In this document: positions 47,688 through 56,842 of the stretch, piece by piece | How the letters are laid out: each line of letters begins with the position of its first letter | How positions within the stretch are numbered: the first letter of the stretch is position 1 | Made by a program: the position numbers and the translations under genes | Assembly: GCA_963811685.1 (NCBI GenBank) | Contig: CAWESK010000004.1 | Span: 81,080-145,079, forward strand | Reading direction: 5' to 3' | Source of the DNA: CAIWHR01 sp963811685 | Lineage (GTDB): Bacteria > Pseudomonadota > Gammaproteobacteria > Burkholderiales > Casimicrobiaceae | DNA length: 64,000 nucleotides | Notes under the pieces: model-generated | Database searches by the model: none | What the model was told of the DNA's origin: nothing | Seen by the model: the letters and a program-made list of their open reading frames with translations, nothing else

Positions 47688-49829
47688 ATGTCGGAAATCG
47701 CGGAGTTCACCCGACACCTCGGCAATTACCTGCCGCCGCCTGATATCGCGCTCGTCGAGCGCGCTTTCGTATTTTCCGACTCGGCCCATCGCGGCCAGTT
47801 CCGCAAGTCCGGCGAGCCGTACATCACGCACCCGCTCGCGGTGGCGAGCATCCTCTCGCAGTGGCGCCTCGACGCGCAAGGCCTCGCCGCGGCGCTCCTC
47901 CACGATGTGATGGAGGACACCGCGATCACGAAGGCGGAGATCGAGACGTCGTTCGGCAAGCCGGTGGCCGACATGGTCGACGGCGTCTCGAAGCTCGACC
48001 AGATCGAGTTCACCTCGCGCGAGGACGCGCAGGCGGAGAGCTTTCGCAAGATGCTGCTGGCGATGGCGCAGGACATCCGCGTCATCCTGATCAAGCTCGC
48101 CGACCGGCTGCACAACATGCGCACGCTGGACGCGATGGCGCCGATCCATCGCAAGCGCGTCGCCCGCGAGACGCTCGACATCTACGCGCCGATCGCGAAC
48201 CGGCTCGGCCTCAACGCGCTCTATCTCGAGCTGCAGGATCTCGCGTTCAAGCATCTCAATCCGCTGCGCTACCGCATCCTCGCCAACGCGATCAAGGCCG
48301 CACGCGGCAACCGGCGCGAGGTGATGAACCGGCTGCTCGACGTGATCCGCGAAGGCTACGTCAAGGCCGGCATCACCGCGGTCGTCACCGGCCGCGAGAA
48401 GACGATCTATTCGGTCTACAAGAAGATGCGCGAAAAGCGCTACACGTTCTCGCAGGTGTTCGACATCTACGGCGTGCGCGTGCTCGTGCCCGACAAGACC
48501 GTCTGCTACGCGGCGCTCGGCGTGCTGCACGGTCTCTACAAGCCGATTCCGGGCAAGTTCAAGGACTACATCGCGATCCCGAAAGCCAACGGCTACCAGT
48601 CGCTGCACACGACGCTGTTCGGTCCCTTCGGCACGCCGCTGGAAGCGCAGATCCGCACCAACGACATGCACCGGATCGCGGAAGCCGGCGTCGCGGCGCA
48701 CTGGCTCTACAAGTCAGGCGGCGCGCTCGATCTCGCCGAGGCCCAGCGCGAGACGCACCGCTGGCTGCAGAGCCTGCTCGAGATCCAGTCCGAATCGCGC
48801 GACTCGAAGGAATTTCTCGAGAACATCAAAGGCGACCTCTTTCCCGAGGAGGTCTACGTGTTCACGCCCAAGGGCAAGATCATGGCGTTGCCGCGCGGCG
48901 CCACGGCCGTCGATTTCGCGTACGCGGTGCACACCGACATCGGCCATCACTGCGTCGCCGCGCGCATCAACTACGAGCTGTTGCCGCTGCGCACCGAGCT
49001 CAAGAACGGCGACCACGTGGAGATCCTCACCTCGCCGACCGCGCGGCCCAATCCGTCGTGGCTGTCCTTCGTCGGCACCGGCAAGGCACGCTCGCGCATT
49101 CGCCACTTTCTCAAGGGCCTGCAGCAGAAGGAATCGGCGGCGCTCGGCGAGCGCTTGCTGGCCCAGGCGCTGGCCACACTCAAGGTCTCGCCCGAGTCGA
49201 TCAGCTGGGATCGGTGGGAGGCGCTGCAGAAGGAGTACGGCGCGAAGAGCCAGCTCGATCTCATGGCGGACATCGGGCTTGGGAAGCGTCTCTCGTTCGT
49301 CGTTGCGCAGGCGCTGACGCGCGCGCCGGGAAAGACGGGCGACGAGACCGTGGCCCAAGCGGCGGGGATCGGCCACAAGCCGGTGGCGCTGACGCTGCGC
49401 GGCGTCGAGGGGGTGGCCATCCAGTACGCGCGCTGCTGCCGGCCGATTCCGGGCGACGCGGTCGTCGGACAGTTCCGCAAGAGCCAGGGCTTGCTCGTGC
49501 ACACCCGCGACTGCATCACGCTCCGGAAGCAGCGCCCCGACCCCGACCAGCTGATCGATGTCGAATGGGCGGCGGATGTCCAGGGCGAATTCGACGCGGG
49601 CGTGCGCCTGCTCGTGAGCGACCGCCGCGGCCTGCTCGCCGACATCGCGCTCGCGATCGCGGACGCCGGCGCGAACATCGACAACGTCTCGATGGAAAAG
49701 CCCGACGGTGCCGGGCTGATCGCGATGTTCTTCAGCGTGCAGGTGCGCGACCGGCGCCAGCTCGCCCATGTAATGCGCGCGATCAAGCGCGTGCCCGAAG
49801 TGCGGCGGATTCATCGCGCGCGGACCTGA
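47688..49829 (+). CDS. spoT: Bifunctional (p)ppGpp synthetase/hydrolase SpoT/Rel
   Basis: A 713-residue long RSH protein. The HD hydrolase domain has intact HRGQFRKSGEPYITHP, LLHDVMED and IKLADRLHNMRTL. The synthetase domain has GREKTIYSVYKKM, DIYGVRVLV and FKDYIAIPKANGYQSLHTTL. TGS (VYVFTPKGKIMALPRGATAVDFAYAVHTDIGHHC), the conserved-cysteine/helical region (YARCCRPIPGD) and a C-terminal ACT domain (RGLLADIALAIADAGANIDNV) follow. Both HD residues are present, so it is a hydrolase as well as a potential synthetase. ATG 47688. Convergent with the usher gene. Confidence 0.95.
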   Translation: MSEIAEFTRHLGNYLPPPDIALVERAFVFSDSAHRGQFRKSGEPYITHPLAVASILSQWRLDAQGLAAALLHDVMEDTAITKAEIETSFGKPVADMVDGVSKLDQIEFTSREDAQAESFRKMLLAMAQDIRVILIKLADRLHNMRTLDAMAPIHRKRVARETLDIYAPIANRLGLNALYLELQDLAFKHLNPLRYRILANAIKAARGNRREVMNRLLDVIREGYVKAGITAVVTGREKTIYSVYKKMREKRYTFSQVFDIYGVRVLVPDKTVCYAALGVLHGLYKPIPGKFKDYIAIPKANGYQSLHTTLFGPFGTPLEAQIRTNDMHRIAEAGVAAHWLYKSGGALDLAEAQRETHRWLQSLLEIQSESRDSKEFLENIKGDLFPEEVYVFTPKGKIMALPRGATAVDFAYAVHTDIGHHCVAARINYELLPLRTELKNGDHVEILTSPTARPNPSWLSFVGTGKARSRIRHFLKGLQQKESAALGERLLAQALATLKVSPESISWDRWEALQKEYGAKSQLDLMADIGLGKRLSFVVAQALTRAPGKTGDETVAQAAGIGHKPVALTLRGVEGVAIQYARCCRPIPGDAVVGQFRKSQGLLVHTRDCITLRKQRPDPDQLIDVEWAADVQGEFDAGVRLLVSDRRGLLADIALAIADAGANIDNVSMEKPDGAGLIAMFFSVQVRDRRQLAHVMRAIKRVPEVRRIHRART

Positions 49830-49860
49830 CGCGCCTTTGGTCAGCGCCGCGTGCGTCGAA

Positions 49861-52302
49861 TCAACGTGCGGCCGTTTCACACATCACCGACCCGACGTCG
49901 GTCATCGCGCCCGCGAGCGGCGGCACGATGAGCTGCGCGGTGCAGGCGGGCTTCCCTTCCGCGCGCAATTGATAGGCGCCGGGCTCGAGACCTTCCATGT
50001 AGAACTCGCCGCGGCGCGCAGTGAAACCGGGGAACTCGCGCCCGTCACGCTGCAACCGGAAATCGCGGAACTCGAGCGGCACCCGGCCGTCTGCGCGCGC
50101 CTCGACCAGCACACCGACAATCGCGTGATTCTTCTTGACGTCGAAGGTGACGAGCGTTCCGCTGCGCGTCGGCGGCGAAATCACGCGTTCGGAAGACTCG
50201 AACACGTAATCGAACGGCAAATCGGCCGCACCGAAGCGGATGTAATTATCGTAATAGGAGGCGAGATTGGTGGCGACCACCTCGCCGCTCGCGTCGGTCT
50301 TGCCGGCATACCAGCCATTCGCGTAGACGGGGACCCCGGGCTGATCGGGAATTCGAACGAGCGCGAAGCTGTCGAGCACGGGACGCGCGGCAAATACCGA
50401 TCCGCCGCTCGCGCCGATGCTTCCCGCGACGGAAACCTGGCTGAACGAAGGCCCCCCGTCCCCGATCGCCGTGCGCGAATAGTTGGCGCTGACCGAAATG
50501 TGCTCCGCATTCAGCTGTGCGAAGGCCTGACCATAGCCGGCGTCGGTCCCGTTTCCGCCGAGGTGTCCCGCGGTGAACGCGTAGCCCACGCCTTCTCCCT
50601 GGGGTGTAGTCCGATCCAGCGATACGGCTTGCAGCGTCGTGTTGCGCGTCCCTCCGACGGACGCCGCCAGCGACGTCTCCGAATCGAAGTAATAGCGGAA
50701 CGAGAGCAGCCAGCCCGAGCTCGACGAGGGCTCGACGGTCCGAGTGTAGTTGAGGGACAGGAGGCCCTTTCCCGCCAGCATCGAGCGCGTGTACCCGACG
50801 TTCCAGACACGCGTGGTGGGGCCTTCGTAGCGATCCGTTGCCGTGTAGGCCGCCGTCAGGGTTCCCAGTGTCAGATCGAACACCGAAGCGGATCCATACT
50901 GGTCGCTGCGGGTCCGGAATCCGGAAACGAGATCGGTGAGCTGAGCGTAGTCACGCGAAAAGTAACGGATGCCCAGGTTGAGGCTGAGATTATTGCCCGT
51001 ATACGCGTAGGCAGCCGATCCCGCGGCTCCCGTTTGTCCGTTGCCGCCGCCGACGGAAACGCCCGCCGCGATCAGCCCGAGGCGCGGAAACTGATAGGTG
51101 CCGAAGGGACCGAAGTTGTAGAGGTCGCGTGTGGCCTGCCCGCGCAGGCCGACGGTCAGCTCATTGGTGAACGCGTAACGGTGGAACGCCGCGGCTGCGA
51201 GGTCTCCGTAGTCGTCGCTCGTAATGCCGTATTGCCTGCGCAAGAAACCCACGTTGTAGCTGTACTCGTGGAGACCTTCGGCGAGGCCCGCGTTGGTGGC
51301 GAAGAAGAACGGCTGCTGCAATTGCTGCTCGCGCCCGAACGCATCGCGAACGACCACGCTGACATTCTGGGCGCCCGTGACGCCGTTGATGTTCGAGACG
51401 TCCAGCGGGCCCGGCTGCACTTCCCGTTGCGCGATCACGTTGCCGCCGACGCGAACGACAACCGTCGAGGGCAGTGCGACGTCGGTGCGAAACGACGCGG
51501 TCGGATACTGAATGAAGTAGGGGTCCATCGAGTAATACTTGGTCAGGCTGACACCGCCCAGGGGGACGGAGCCGGACAGGTCGAACGATGGCGTGAAGAA
51601 ATCGCCGAGCGTCAGGCGGCGAAGATTCGGTCGATCGTCGTATTGTGCATTCGTCATCAGACGCGTGAAGCCATCGGCGGGCCCTCCATTGCCCCAAGGC
51701 TGGTTGGTCGTGTTGTAGAAGAGCCAGTTGCCGGACCTGGCGGCGAGTTCGGTAGTGAACTGATAGCGGCGCTCCGCGAACGCTTCGTCCCCCGACGCGT
51801 TGAAGGCGTAATTGAGGAAGATGCTGTTTTCGGCGGGGTAGATAACGTTCGGTTGGCGTCGCGGCGCGAGATCAAGTGTCGTGCCCGGAAACGCACGCGC
51901 CTCCACCTGAAGGTCCAGCGTTACCGTGTCAGGATCGAATTTCGCAGTGATCCCGGACAGCGACGAGACGTCCACGTAGGTCTCGCCCTTGAGCACAACC
52001 GAAGCGCCGCGCGGATACGCGAGCTTCCAGGCGGCGAAATCGGCCGCCGGTACCAGCAGGTGGCCCTTGCCATCGCGGACCAACGCGATGTCGCCCTTCA
52101 TCGTCGAATTGACGATCACGCGCGAGATCAGGAACTCGAACGGTGGGGAAGCCGGTTCGCTCCGCACTGCGGCGTCGGGCAACGCGGCGATTATTTCTTC
52201 CGCCGCGCGGGCGACACCGACGAGGTTGGGCACCAGCGCGACGAGGATGGCGGCGAGACCGAGTAGCCGTCGCGGGTTACCTGCAGGAACCTGGATCGAC
52301 AT
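49861..52302 (-). CDS. Outer-membrane fimbrial usher of archaic (Csu-like) chaperone-usher system
   Basis: An 813-residue outer-membrane protein with a signal peptide (about residues 12-33, ending ARAAE). The barrel and plug show FFTPSFDLSGSVPLGGVSLTKYYSMDPY, VSNINGVTGAQNVSVVVRDAFGREQ, and a C-terminal region with PDQPGVPVYANGWYAGKTDASGEVV. It secretes and assembles pilus subunits handed over by the neighbouring chaperone. Usher and chaperone genes overlap by 26 bp. No tip-adhesin gene follows, as the next gene is convergent spoT. Confidence 0.88.
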   Translation of the reverse strand: MSIQVPAGNPRRLLGLAAILVALVPNLVGVARAAEEIIAALPDAAVRSEPASPPFEFLISRVIVNSTMKGDIALVRDGKGHLLVPAADFAAWKLAYPRGASVVLKGETYVDVSSLSGITAKFDPDTVTLDLQVEARAFPGTTLDLAPRRQPNVIYPAENSIFLNYAFNASGDEAFAERRYQFTTELAARSGNWLFYNTTNQPWGNGGPADGFTRLMTNAQYDDRPNLRRLTLGDFFTPSFDLSGSVPLGGVSLTKYYSMDPYFIQYPTASFRTDVALPSTVVVRVGGNVIAQREVQPGPLDVSNINGVTGAQNVSVVVRDAFGREQQLQQPFFFATNAGLAEGLHEYSYNVGFLRRQYGITSDDYGDLAAAAFHRYAFTNELTVGLRGQATRDLYNFGPFGTYQFPRLGLIAAGVSVGGGNGQTGAAGSAAYAYTGNNLSLNLGIRYFSRDYAQLTDLVSGFRTRSDQYGSASVFDLTLGTLTAAYTATDRYEGPTTRVWNVGYTRSMLAGKGLLSLNYTRTVEPSSSSGWLLSFRYYFDSETSLAASVGGTRNTTLQAVSLDRTTPQGEGVGYAFTAGHLGGNGTDAGYGQAFAQLNAEHISVSANYSRTAIGDGGPSFSQVSVAGSIGASGGSVFAARPVLDSFALVRIPDQPGVPVYANGWYAGKTDASGEVVATNLASYYDNYIRFGAADLPFDYVFESSERVISPPTRSGTLVTFDVKKNHAIVGVLVEARADGRVPLEFRDFRLQRDGREFPGFTARRGEFYMEGLEPGAYQLRAEGKPACTAQLIVPPLAGAMTDVGSVMCETAAR

Positions 52303-53035
52303 CGACTTTTCGCTTCAAGTCCAGGTTCTCCCCCACGACCACCGCTTCAATGATCGCGAGGCGGGCGCACGACTCCGGCGGCACGACGTACTTGAGCCGT
52401 TTCGTCGTGCCCGCAAGGAAGTATCGCTCGTCGAACGGATGCGAAAACAGACGCGTGCCGTCGCGCGTCGAGCCGATGAGTTCCACGCGGTCGGCCCGGA
52501 AATGCACACTCCCCGTGTTGGCGATCGTCCATGCGATCTCGCCGCCTTTCTGTTCGAGTGTTTCGATGGAGCCGCTCTGCTCGACTTTCGCGGGGGCCAC
52601 GAAAATGGCAACGCCGACCCGCAGCAGCACTTGCAGCGAAGCACCCGGACCCGAGGGTACGGGCGGCGTCGCCGACGGCAATTCCTCCACGAAGAGCCGG
52701 TAAGTCTCCTCGCGCGTCACAGGCGCGGCCTTGACTCCGACACGCACGACGCGGGACGCTCCTGGCGGAATCTCCATCGAGCGAGGAAAGAACATCAACG
52801 AGTCATCGGGCTCGTATTGATCCTTGCCGTCACCATCCTGGCGCCAGCTCATCGCCTGCAGCTGCATGCGCAACGGTTCCGTGCCTTCGTTGCGCACGAC
52901 GAATTCACCAGACTTGCGGCTGCGATCGAGCGCGACTCGCAACGGATTGATCACGAATTCCGATGCGTCCGCGGTCTGCGCCCACGCACAGAGCAGCGCC
53001 AACACCAATCCAAAGAGATGTCCGGAAATCCGCAT
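52277..53035 (-). CDS. Periplasmic pilus chaperone (PapD-fold, Csu type)
   Basis: A 252-residue exported protein (signal ending TADAS) with two Ig-like domains: FVINPLRVALDRSRKSGEFVVRNEG, then PLRMQLQAMSWRQDGDG and FFPRSMEIPPGASRVVRVGV in the first. EETYRLFVEELPSATPP matches the chaperone G1/interdomain region. It would cap subunit grooves by donor-strand complementation before the usher. It starts right after the coat-U-like subunit gene (1-bp gap). Confidence 0.88.
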   Translation of the reverse strand: MRISGHLFGLVLALLCAWAQTADASEFVINPLRVALDRSRKSGEFVVRNEGTEPLRMQLQAMSWRQDGDGKDQYEPDDSLMFFPRSMEIPPGASRVVRVGVKAAPVTREETYRLFVEELPSATPPVPSGPGASLQVLLRVGVAIFVAPAKVEQSGSIETLEQKGGEIAWTIANTGSVHFRADRVELIGSTRDGTRLFSHPFDERYFLAGTTKRLKYVVPPESCARLAIIEAVVVGENLDLKRKVDVDPGSCR

Positions 53036-53036
53036 T

Positions 53037-53504
53037 TCAGGGCAGGACCGTAGCGGTCAGGATGTCCGAATAGGAGCCCACGAAGGCGTCGACATAATCC
53101 GTCCCCAGGACGTCGGCGGTGAGGCGCCAGTTCTGGTTGACGCCCGTGTTGTTGATGAACGCCACTGAAACGCTGTACGGAATGTAGCTGTTCTGCACCG
53201 CGTGCTTCATCCGGAAGGGGGCGCTCCCGTTGGCGCCCGAGAACACCCAGGTCGGAGTGAATCCGGACGGCGTGCATTTCACCCTGAGAATCGTAAAGGC
53301 CGACTGGGGCGTCGCAATCGACGGGTCGAAAGCGGGAAACGAGATGCCCCCTGCCCCGTTGAACCCGCAAGTCTGACCTTGCGCCGCACCGGCGATGCAC
53401 ATCAGCTGCACGATCGCAAACACGAGAGCCGAACCCGGCAACCGCGCGGCGCCTTTCGGTCGCGCGTCGCCGTGGGTCGCTTCAGATTGCGGGAAATGGT
53501 GCAT
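53037..53504 (-). CDS. Spore coat U (SCPU) domain pilus subunit 1
   Basis: An exported protein of about 155 residues (signal LPGSALVFAIVQLMCIAGAAQ) with an SCPU domain: CGFNGAGGISFPAFDP, TILRVKCTPSGFTP and SVSVAFINNTGVNQNWRL, ending SYSDILTATVLP. SCPU proteins are subunits of archaic chaperone-usher pili. ATG 53504 was chosen for a suitable signal length; an upstream start at 53591 would add 29 Arg-rich residues. Directly upstream of the chaperone; likely minor or tip subunit given its distance from the first gene. Confidence 0.8.
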   Translation of the reverse strand: MHHFPQSEATHGDARPKGAARLPGSALVFAIVQLMCIAGAAQGQTCGFNGAGGISFPAFDPSIATPQSAFTILRVKCTPSGFTPTWVFSGANGSAPFRMKHAVQNSYIPYSVSVAFINNTGVNQNWRLTADVLGTDYVDAFVGSYSDILTATVLP

Positions 53505-53621
53505 TGCTTCGTGCGCGGGTGCCGGCGACGGCATTCTGCGCGCGCGAAGCGACTGCCGCCGACGCGTGCAGAGCGGGCCGCGTCGACGCAACCACGCTGC
53601 ACCGACACGGCGCGGCGTGGC

Positions 53622-54084
53622 TTACGGTGTCACCGAGACGCTGATGACTCCCGAATACGTGCCTGCCTGCGCGTTCTGAAAGCCAGCCTGGAGGATCGTG
53701 CCGGTGACGGTGAGTGTCTTGTCGGTCGTAAATCCGGCGCCGGCCCCCGTATTCGACGAGGTCATCGTCGTTGACATCGTCGTGGAGCCACAAGTGCCGG
53801 ACGTCGTACACGTAATCGTCGCGGGCGTCGGAACCGTAAAGGCCGGGGCCGTGCCGCTCGTGCAGCGATACAGCACATTCGCGCTCCCCGTCGCGGTGGT
53901 CGCGATGCTCGGGTCGATATTCGCGCCAGAATTCGCGACCGTGACCAGCGGCGTCTGTCCGGAGTTGAACTTGCAAACTCCGTTGACGGTCGCCTGGACC
54001 GTGACGTTGACGCTATCGGCACCGCTCGCCGCACCCGCTACCAGGACACCCGCAGCTGCGGCCATCTGCGAGCGCAATCTTCAT
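53622..54084 (-). CDS. SCPU domain pilus subunit 2 (major pilin candidate; start disrupted)
   Basis: About 150 residues: SVNVTVQATVNGVCKFN, then a Thr/Ser/Gly-rich domain ending FQNAQAGTYSGVISVSVTP, as in CsuA/B-type major pilins with beta-strand donors and conserved Cys. The frame opens with TTG 54077, but an ATG at 54084 in another frame (MKIALA) would supply the missing start of the signal peptide if one base were corrected, joining to MAAAAGVLVAGAASGA. First gene of the fimbrial operon. Confidence 0.78.
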
Positions 54085-54454
54085 TTTCGCAACTCTCATT
54101 CCCGTCTCCAGAATTGAAATGAATCCGTTAGCCGGGAATACTCCTTCCGCGGCGCAATCTATCCACATCAACCTAAGCAACGGGCGTGCCAAATCGCGAA
54201 CGCAGCGCGGTCCGCGTTTGGACTTGCGAAGCTTTTATTTCCCTAATCAGTGACTTAGAGCGTCCGCGCCGCAAGAATAGACCGGGCGACGAGCCGCGCG
54301 GGGAGCACGCAAGGCCGCTGCGGAGCATGACCCCGGGGGTCGAATTGCGACTCGCCCAGCATCATCTCGGCGCGGCCCGCGCGCCGCGCAGGGCGTCACT
54401 GTCGGTTAGTCGCCGATCGCGAATGCTGCGTCAGGCAGGTCGGGAGGCGCACGG
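54085..54454. other. 370-bp intergenic region, promoter of fimbrial operon
   Basis: It lies upstream of the pilus operon (minus strand) and downstream of the glutaredoxin stop. No gene recognised. It is more A/T-rich in part (54180-54270), which fits promoter DNA. No specific operator identified. Confidence 0.5.
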
Positions 54455-54772
54455 TCAGGCGGACTGCTTCGCGAATACCTGCTGGAGCTCGCCCGCCTCG
54501 TACATCTCGCGGAGGATGTCGCAGCCGCCGACGAATTCACCGTCGACGTAGAGCTGCGGGATCGTCGGCCAGCTCGCGTAATCCTTGATGCCCTGGCGGA
54601 TCTCCGGATTCTCGAGCACGTTGACGGCGACGTAGTCGGTGACGCCGCTCCTCTTCAGGATCTCGACGACGGTCGCCGAGAAGCCGCACTGCGGGAACTG
54701 CGGCGTGCCCTTCATGTACAGCACGACGCGGTTCGACTTGACCTGGTCGCGGATGGTGTCCTGGATGCTCAT
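54455..54772 (-). CDS. grxD: Monothiol glutaredoxin, Grx4 family
   Basis: A 105-residue cytosolic protein with the monothiol CGFS motif in GTPQFPQCGFSATVVEIL, the IPQLYVDGEFVGGCDILREMYEAGEL block and MSIQDTIRDQVKSNRVVLYMKG at the N-terminus. These glutaredoxins bind and deliver [2Fe-2S] clusters with glutathione and BolA proteins. ATG 54772. It stands alone between the fimbrial promoter region and the ABC importer on the same strand. Confidence 0.95.
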   Translation of the reverse strand: MSIQDTIRDQVKSNRVVLYMKGTPQFPQCGFSATVVEILKRSGVTDYVAVNVLENPEIRQGIKDYASWPTIPQLYVDGEFVGGCDILREMYEAGELQQVFAKQSA

Positions 54773-54841
54773 GGGGTTACTCCGTGGATCGCGGCTCGAT
54801 CGGCATTGTACCGAATTGGCATCGCGGCCGTGGAATTCAAC

Positions 54842-55687
54842 TCATTCCTTGACCGCTCCCGTCAGCCCGGACACGTAGTACTCGACGAAGAACGAGTAGA
54901 GCATCGCGACCGGCAAGCGACCCGAGCAGCGCGCCCGCCATCAGCGAGCCCCAGTGGTAGACGTCGCCCTCGACCAGCTCGGTCACCACGGCCACGGGCA
55001 CCGTCTTCACCTCGGACGACGAGATGAAGGTCAGCGCGTAGATGAATTCGTTCCACGACAGCGTGAACGCGAAGATGCCGGCCGAGATGAGACCGGGTAC
55101 CGCAAGCGGCAGGATGATCTTCACGAGGATCTGCAGCCGGCTCGCGCCGTCGATCAGCGCGCATTCCTCGAGCTCCAGCGGGATCGACTTGAAATAGCCC
55201 ATCAGCAGCCACGTGCAGAACGGAATGAGGAACGTCGGATACGTGAGGATCAGCGCCAGACGCGTGTCGAAGAGCTGCAGCTTGTAGACGATCGCGGCCA
55301 GCGGAATGAACAGGATCGACGGCGGCACGAGATAGGCCAGGAAGATGCTCATCCCGACGTAGCGCGAGCCGCGGAAGCGTAGCCGCTCGATCGCGTAGGC
55401 GGCGAGCACGCTCGCGAAGATGCGAAATCGCGGTCGCAACCACGGTGACGAGGATCGTGTTCCACAGCCAGTCCGGATAGGCCGTGTCGAACAGCAGCTT
55501 CTTCACGTGCGCGAGTGTGGGATTCTTGACCCAGAACGGGTTTCCCTCCCGCGAAAGCAGTTCTTCGTCCGGCTTGAACGCCGTGATAGCCATCCAGTAG
55601 AACGGGAACAGCAGCACGACCAGGAATGCACCGAGCGGCGATGTAGACGGTGACGACGCGACGCGGCAGCGAGACGAGATAGTTCAT
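54842..55687 (-). pseudogene. Carbohydrate-type ABC transporter permease, MalG-like (three frameshifts)
   Basis: Family sequence is continuous only if three single-base shifts (near 55625, 55425 and 54915) are repaired: MNYLVSLPRRVVTVYIAA, then LFPFYWMAITAFKPDEELL, then FASVLAAYAIERLRF, with the permease EAA loop GYFKSIPLELEECALIDGASR, and the end LYSFFVEYYVSGLTGAVKE. It would be an inner-membrane six-helix permease pairing with the upstream permease. As given, no intact product is made. Whether this is decay or sequence error is open; the shift density is far above the window average. Confidence 0.75.
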
Positions 55688-55730
55688 CCCTGCGAGTCGA
55701 CGATGTCGCGCGCTGCAGACGCTGCGTCTG

Positions 55731-56660
55731 TCACGCGTCGGCCCCCCCTTGCTGCCATGCGCGGCGCTGCAGGCCAAAGTAGCAGACCATGATCGCCGCC
55801 AGCAGGAACGGGACCATCGCCGTCGCGATCGCCGCGCCTTCGCCTAGGCTGCCGCCGGGAATCGCCCGCTGGAACGACAGCGTCGCCATCAGGTGCGTCG
55901 CGTTGAGCGGCCCGCCCCGCGTGAGCACGTAGATCAGCTGGAAGTCGGTGAACGTGAACAGCACCGAGAACGTCATCACGACCGCGATGATCGGCGTCAG
56001 CAGCGGCAGCGTCACGAAGCGGAACTGCTGCCAGTCGGACGCGCCGTCGAGGCTCGCCGCCTCGTAGTACGACGGCGAGATCGTCTGCAGGCCGGCGAGC
56101 AGTGTGATCGCGACGAACGGAACGCCGCGCCAGATGTTGGCGGCGATCGTCGAAAACCGGGCCATGCCACGGGTCGCCCAGGAAGTCGATGTACTCGATG
56201 GATGAGGCCGAGGCGTCATCAGCGTCCAGCTGATGATCGAGAATTGCGAATCGTAGATCCACCAGAACGCGATCGCCGACAGCGCTGTGGGCACGATGAA
56301 CGGCAGCAGCACGACGGCGCGAAAGAAGCGCCTTGAACGGCAGCTGCTTGTTGAGCAGCAGCGCGAGCCACAGGCCGAGCCCGAACTTAATGACGCTCGC
56401 GACAGTCGTGTAGAAGATCGTGTTGAAGAGCGCGAGTCGCGTGACGTCGTCGCCCCAGAGGAACTCGTAATTCTCGAGGCCGATCCATGCGCCGCCGCGC
56501 CCGATCTTCGCGTCCGTGAACCCGAGCCAGGTGCCGAGGCCCGAGCGGGTAGGTTAGGAACAGCAGCAGCAGCGCCGCCTGCGGGCAGCATGAAGATGAG
56601 GCCCGAGCGATCGTACGGTTGTCGAGCGCTCGCGAGAGCTGCGGATTGCCGAGTAGCCAA
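55731..56660 (-). pseudogene. Carbohydrate-type ABC transporter permease, MalF-like (about five frameshifts)
   Basis: Repaired reading: MATRQSAALASARQPYDRSG, MLPAAALLLLFLTYPLG, LGTWLGFTDAKIG, ENYEFLWGDDVTRLALFNTI, FFRAVVLLPFIVPTALSAI and IWRGVPFVAITLLAG. The EAA-type loop is YYEAASLDGASDWQQF. Shifts lie near 56578, 56545, 56330, 56215 and 56165. The C-terminal half after 56165 is intact to the stop at 55731. It should partner the MalG-like permease 43 bp downstream. TTG 56660 is a possible start. Confidence 0.75.
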
Positions 56661-56740
56661 CTTTGTCTATTGGTTCAACAATCCGAAGGCCATGGTTTCG
56701 TTCAGAACGGTGGCGAAAAAGAGCTGCCAGCGCGCGGATC

Positions 56741-56816
56741 GAGCGTCGCAACCGGGGCGACGCTCATCCGCGTGCACGAATTGAGCGTCGCCGCGGGCGA
56801 CGCTCGCAATTCGTGC
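56741..56816. repeat. Two strong hairpins between binding-protein and permease genes
   Basis: Hairpin A: GAGCGTCGC (56741-56749) and GCGACGCTC (56757-56765), 9-bp perfect stem. Hairpin B: arms 56774-56792 and 56796-56816, GCACGAATTG and AGCGTCGCC pairing perfectly with only a two-base CG bulge and a 3-base loop. Both share the GAGCGTCGC stem sequence. No T-run follows at once, so a transcript-stabilising or attenuating role is likelier than full termination. Confidence 0.7.
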
Positions 56817-56842
56817 AACGTATGGCGCCGGCGAAGCCGACG

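Noticed and set aside
56741..56816. Rho-independent terminators in the ABC operon
   Set aside because: Stems are strong but neither is followed directly by a T-run on the transcribed strand, and the permease genes continue in the same direction.
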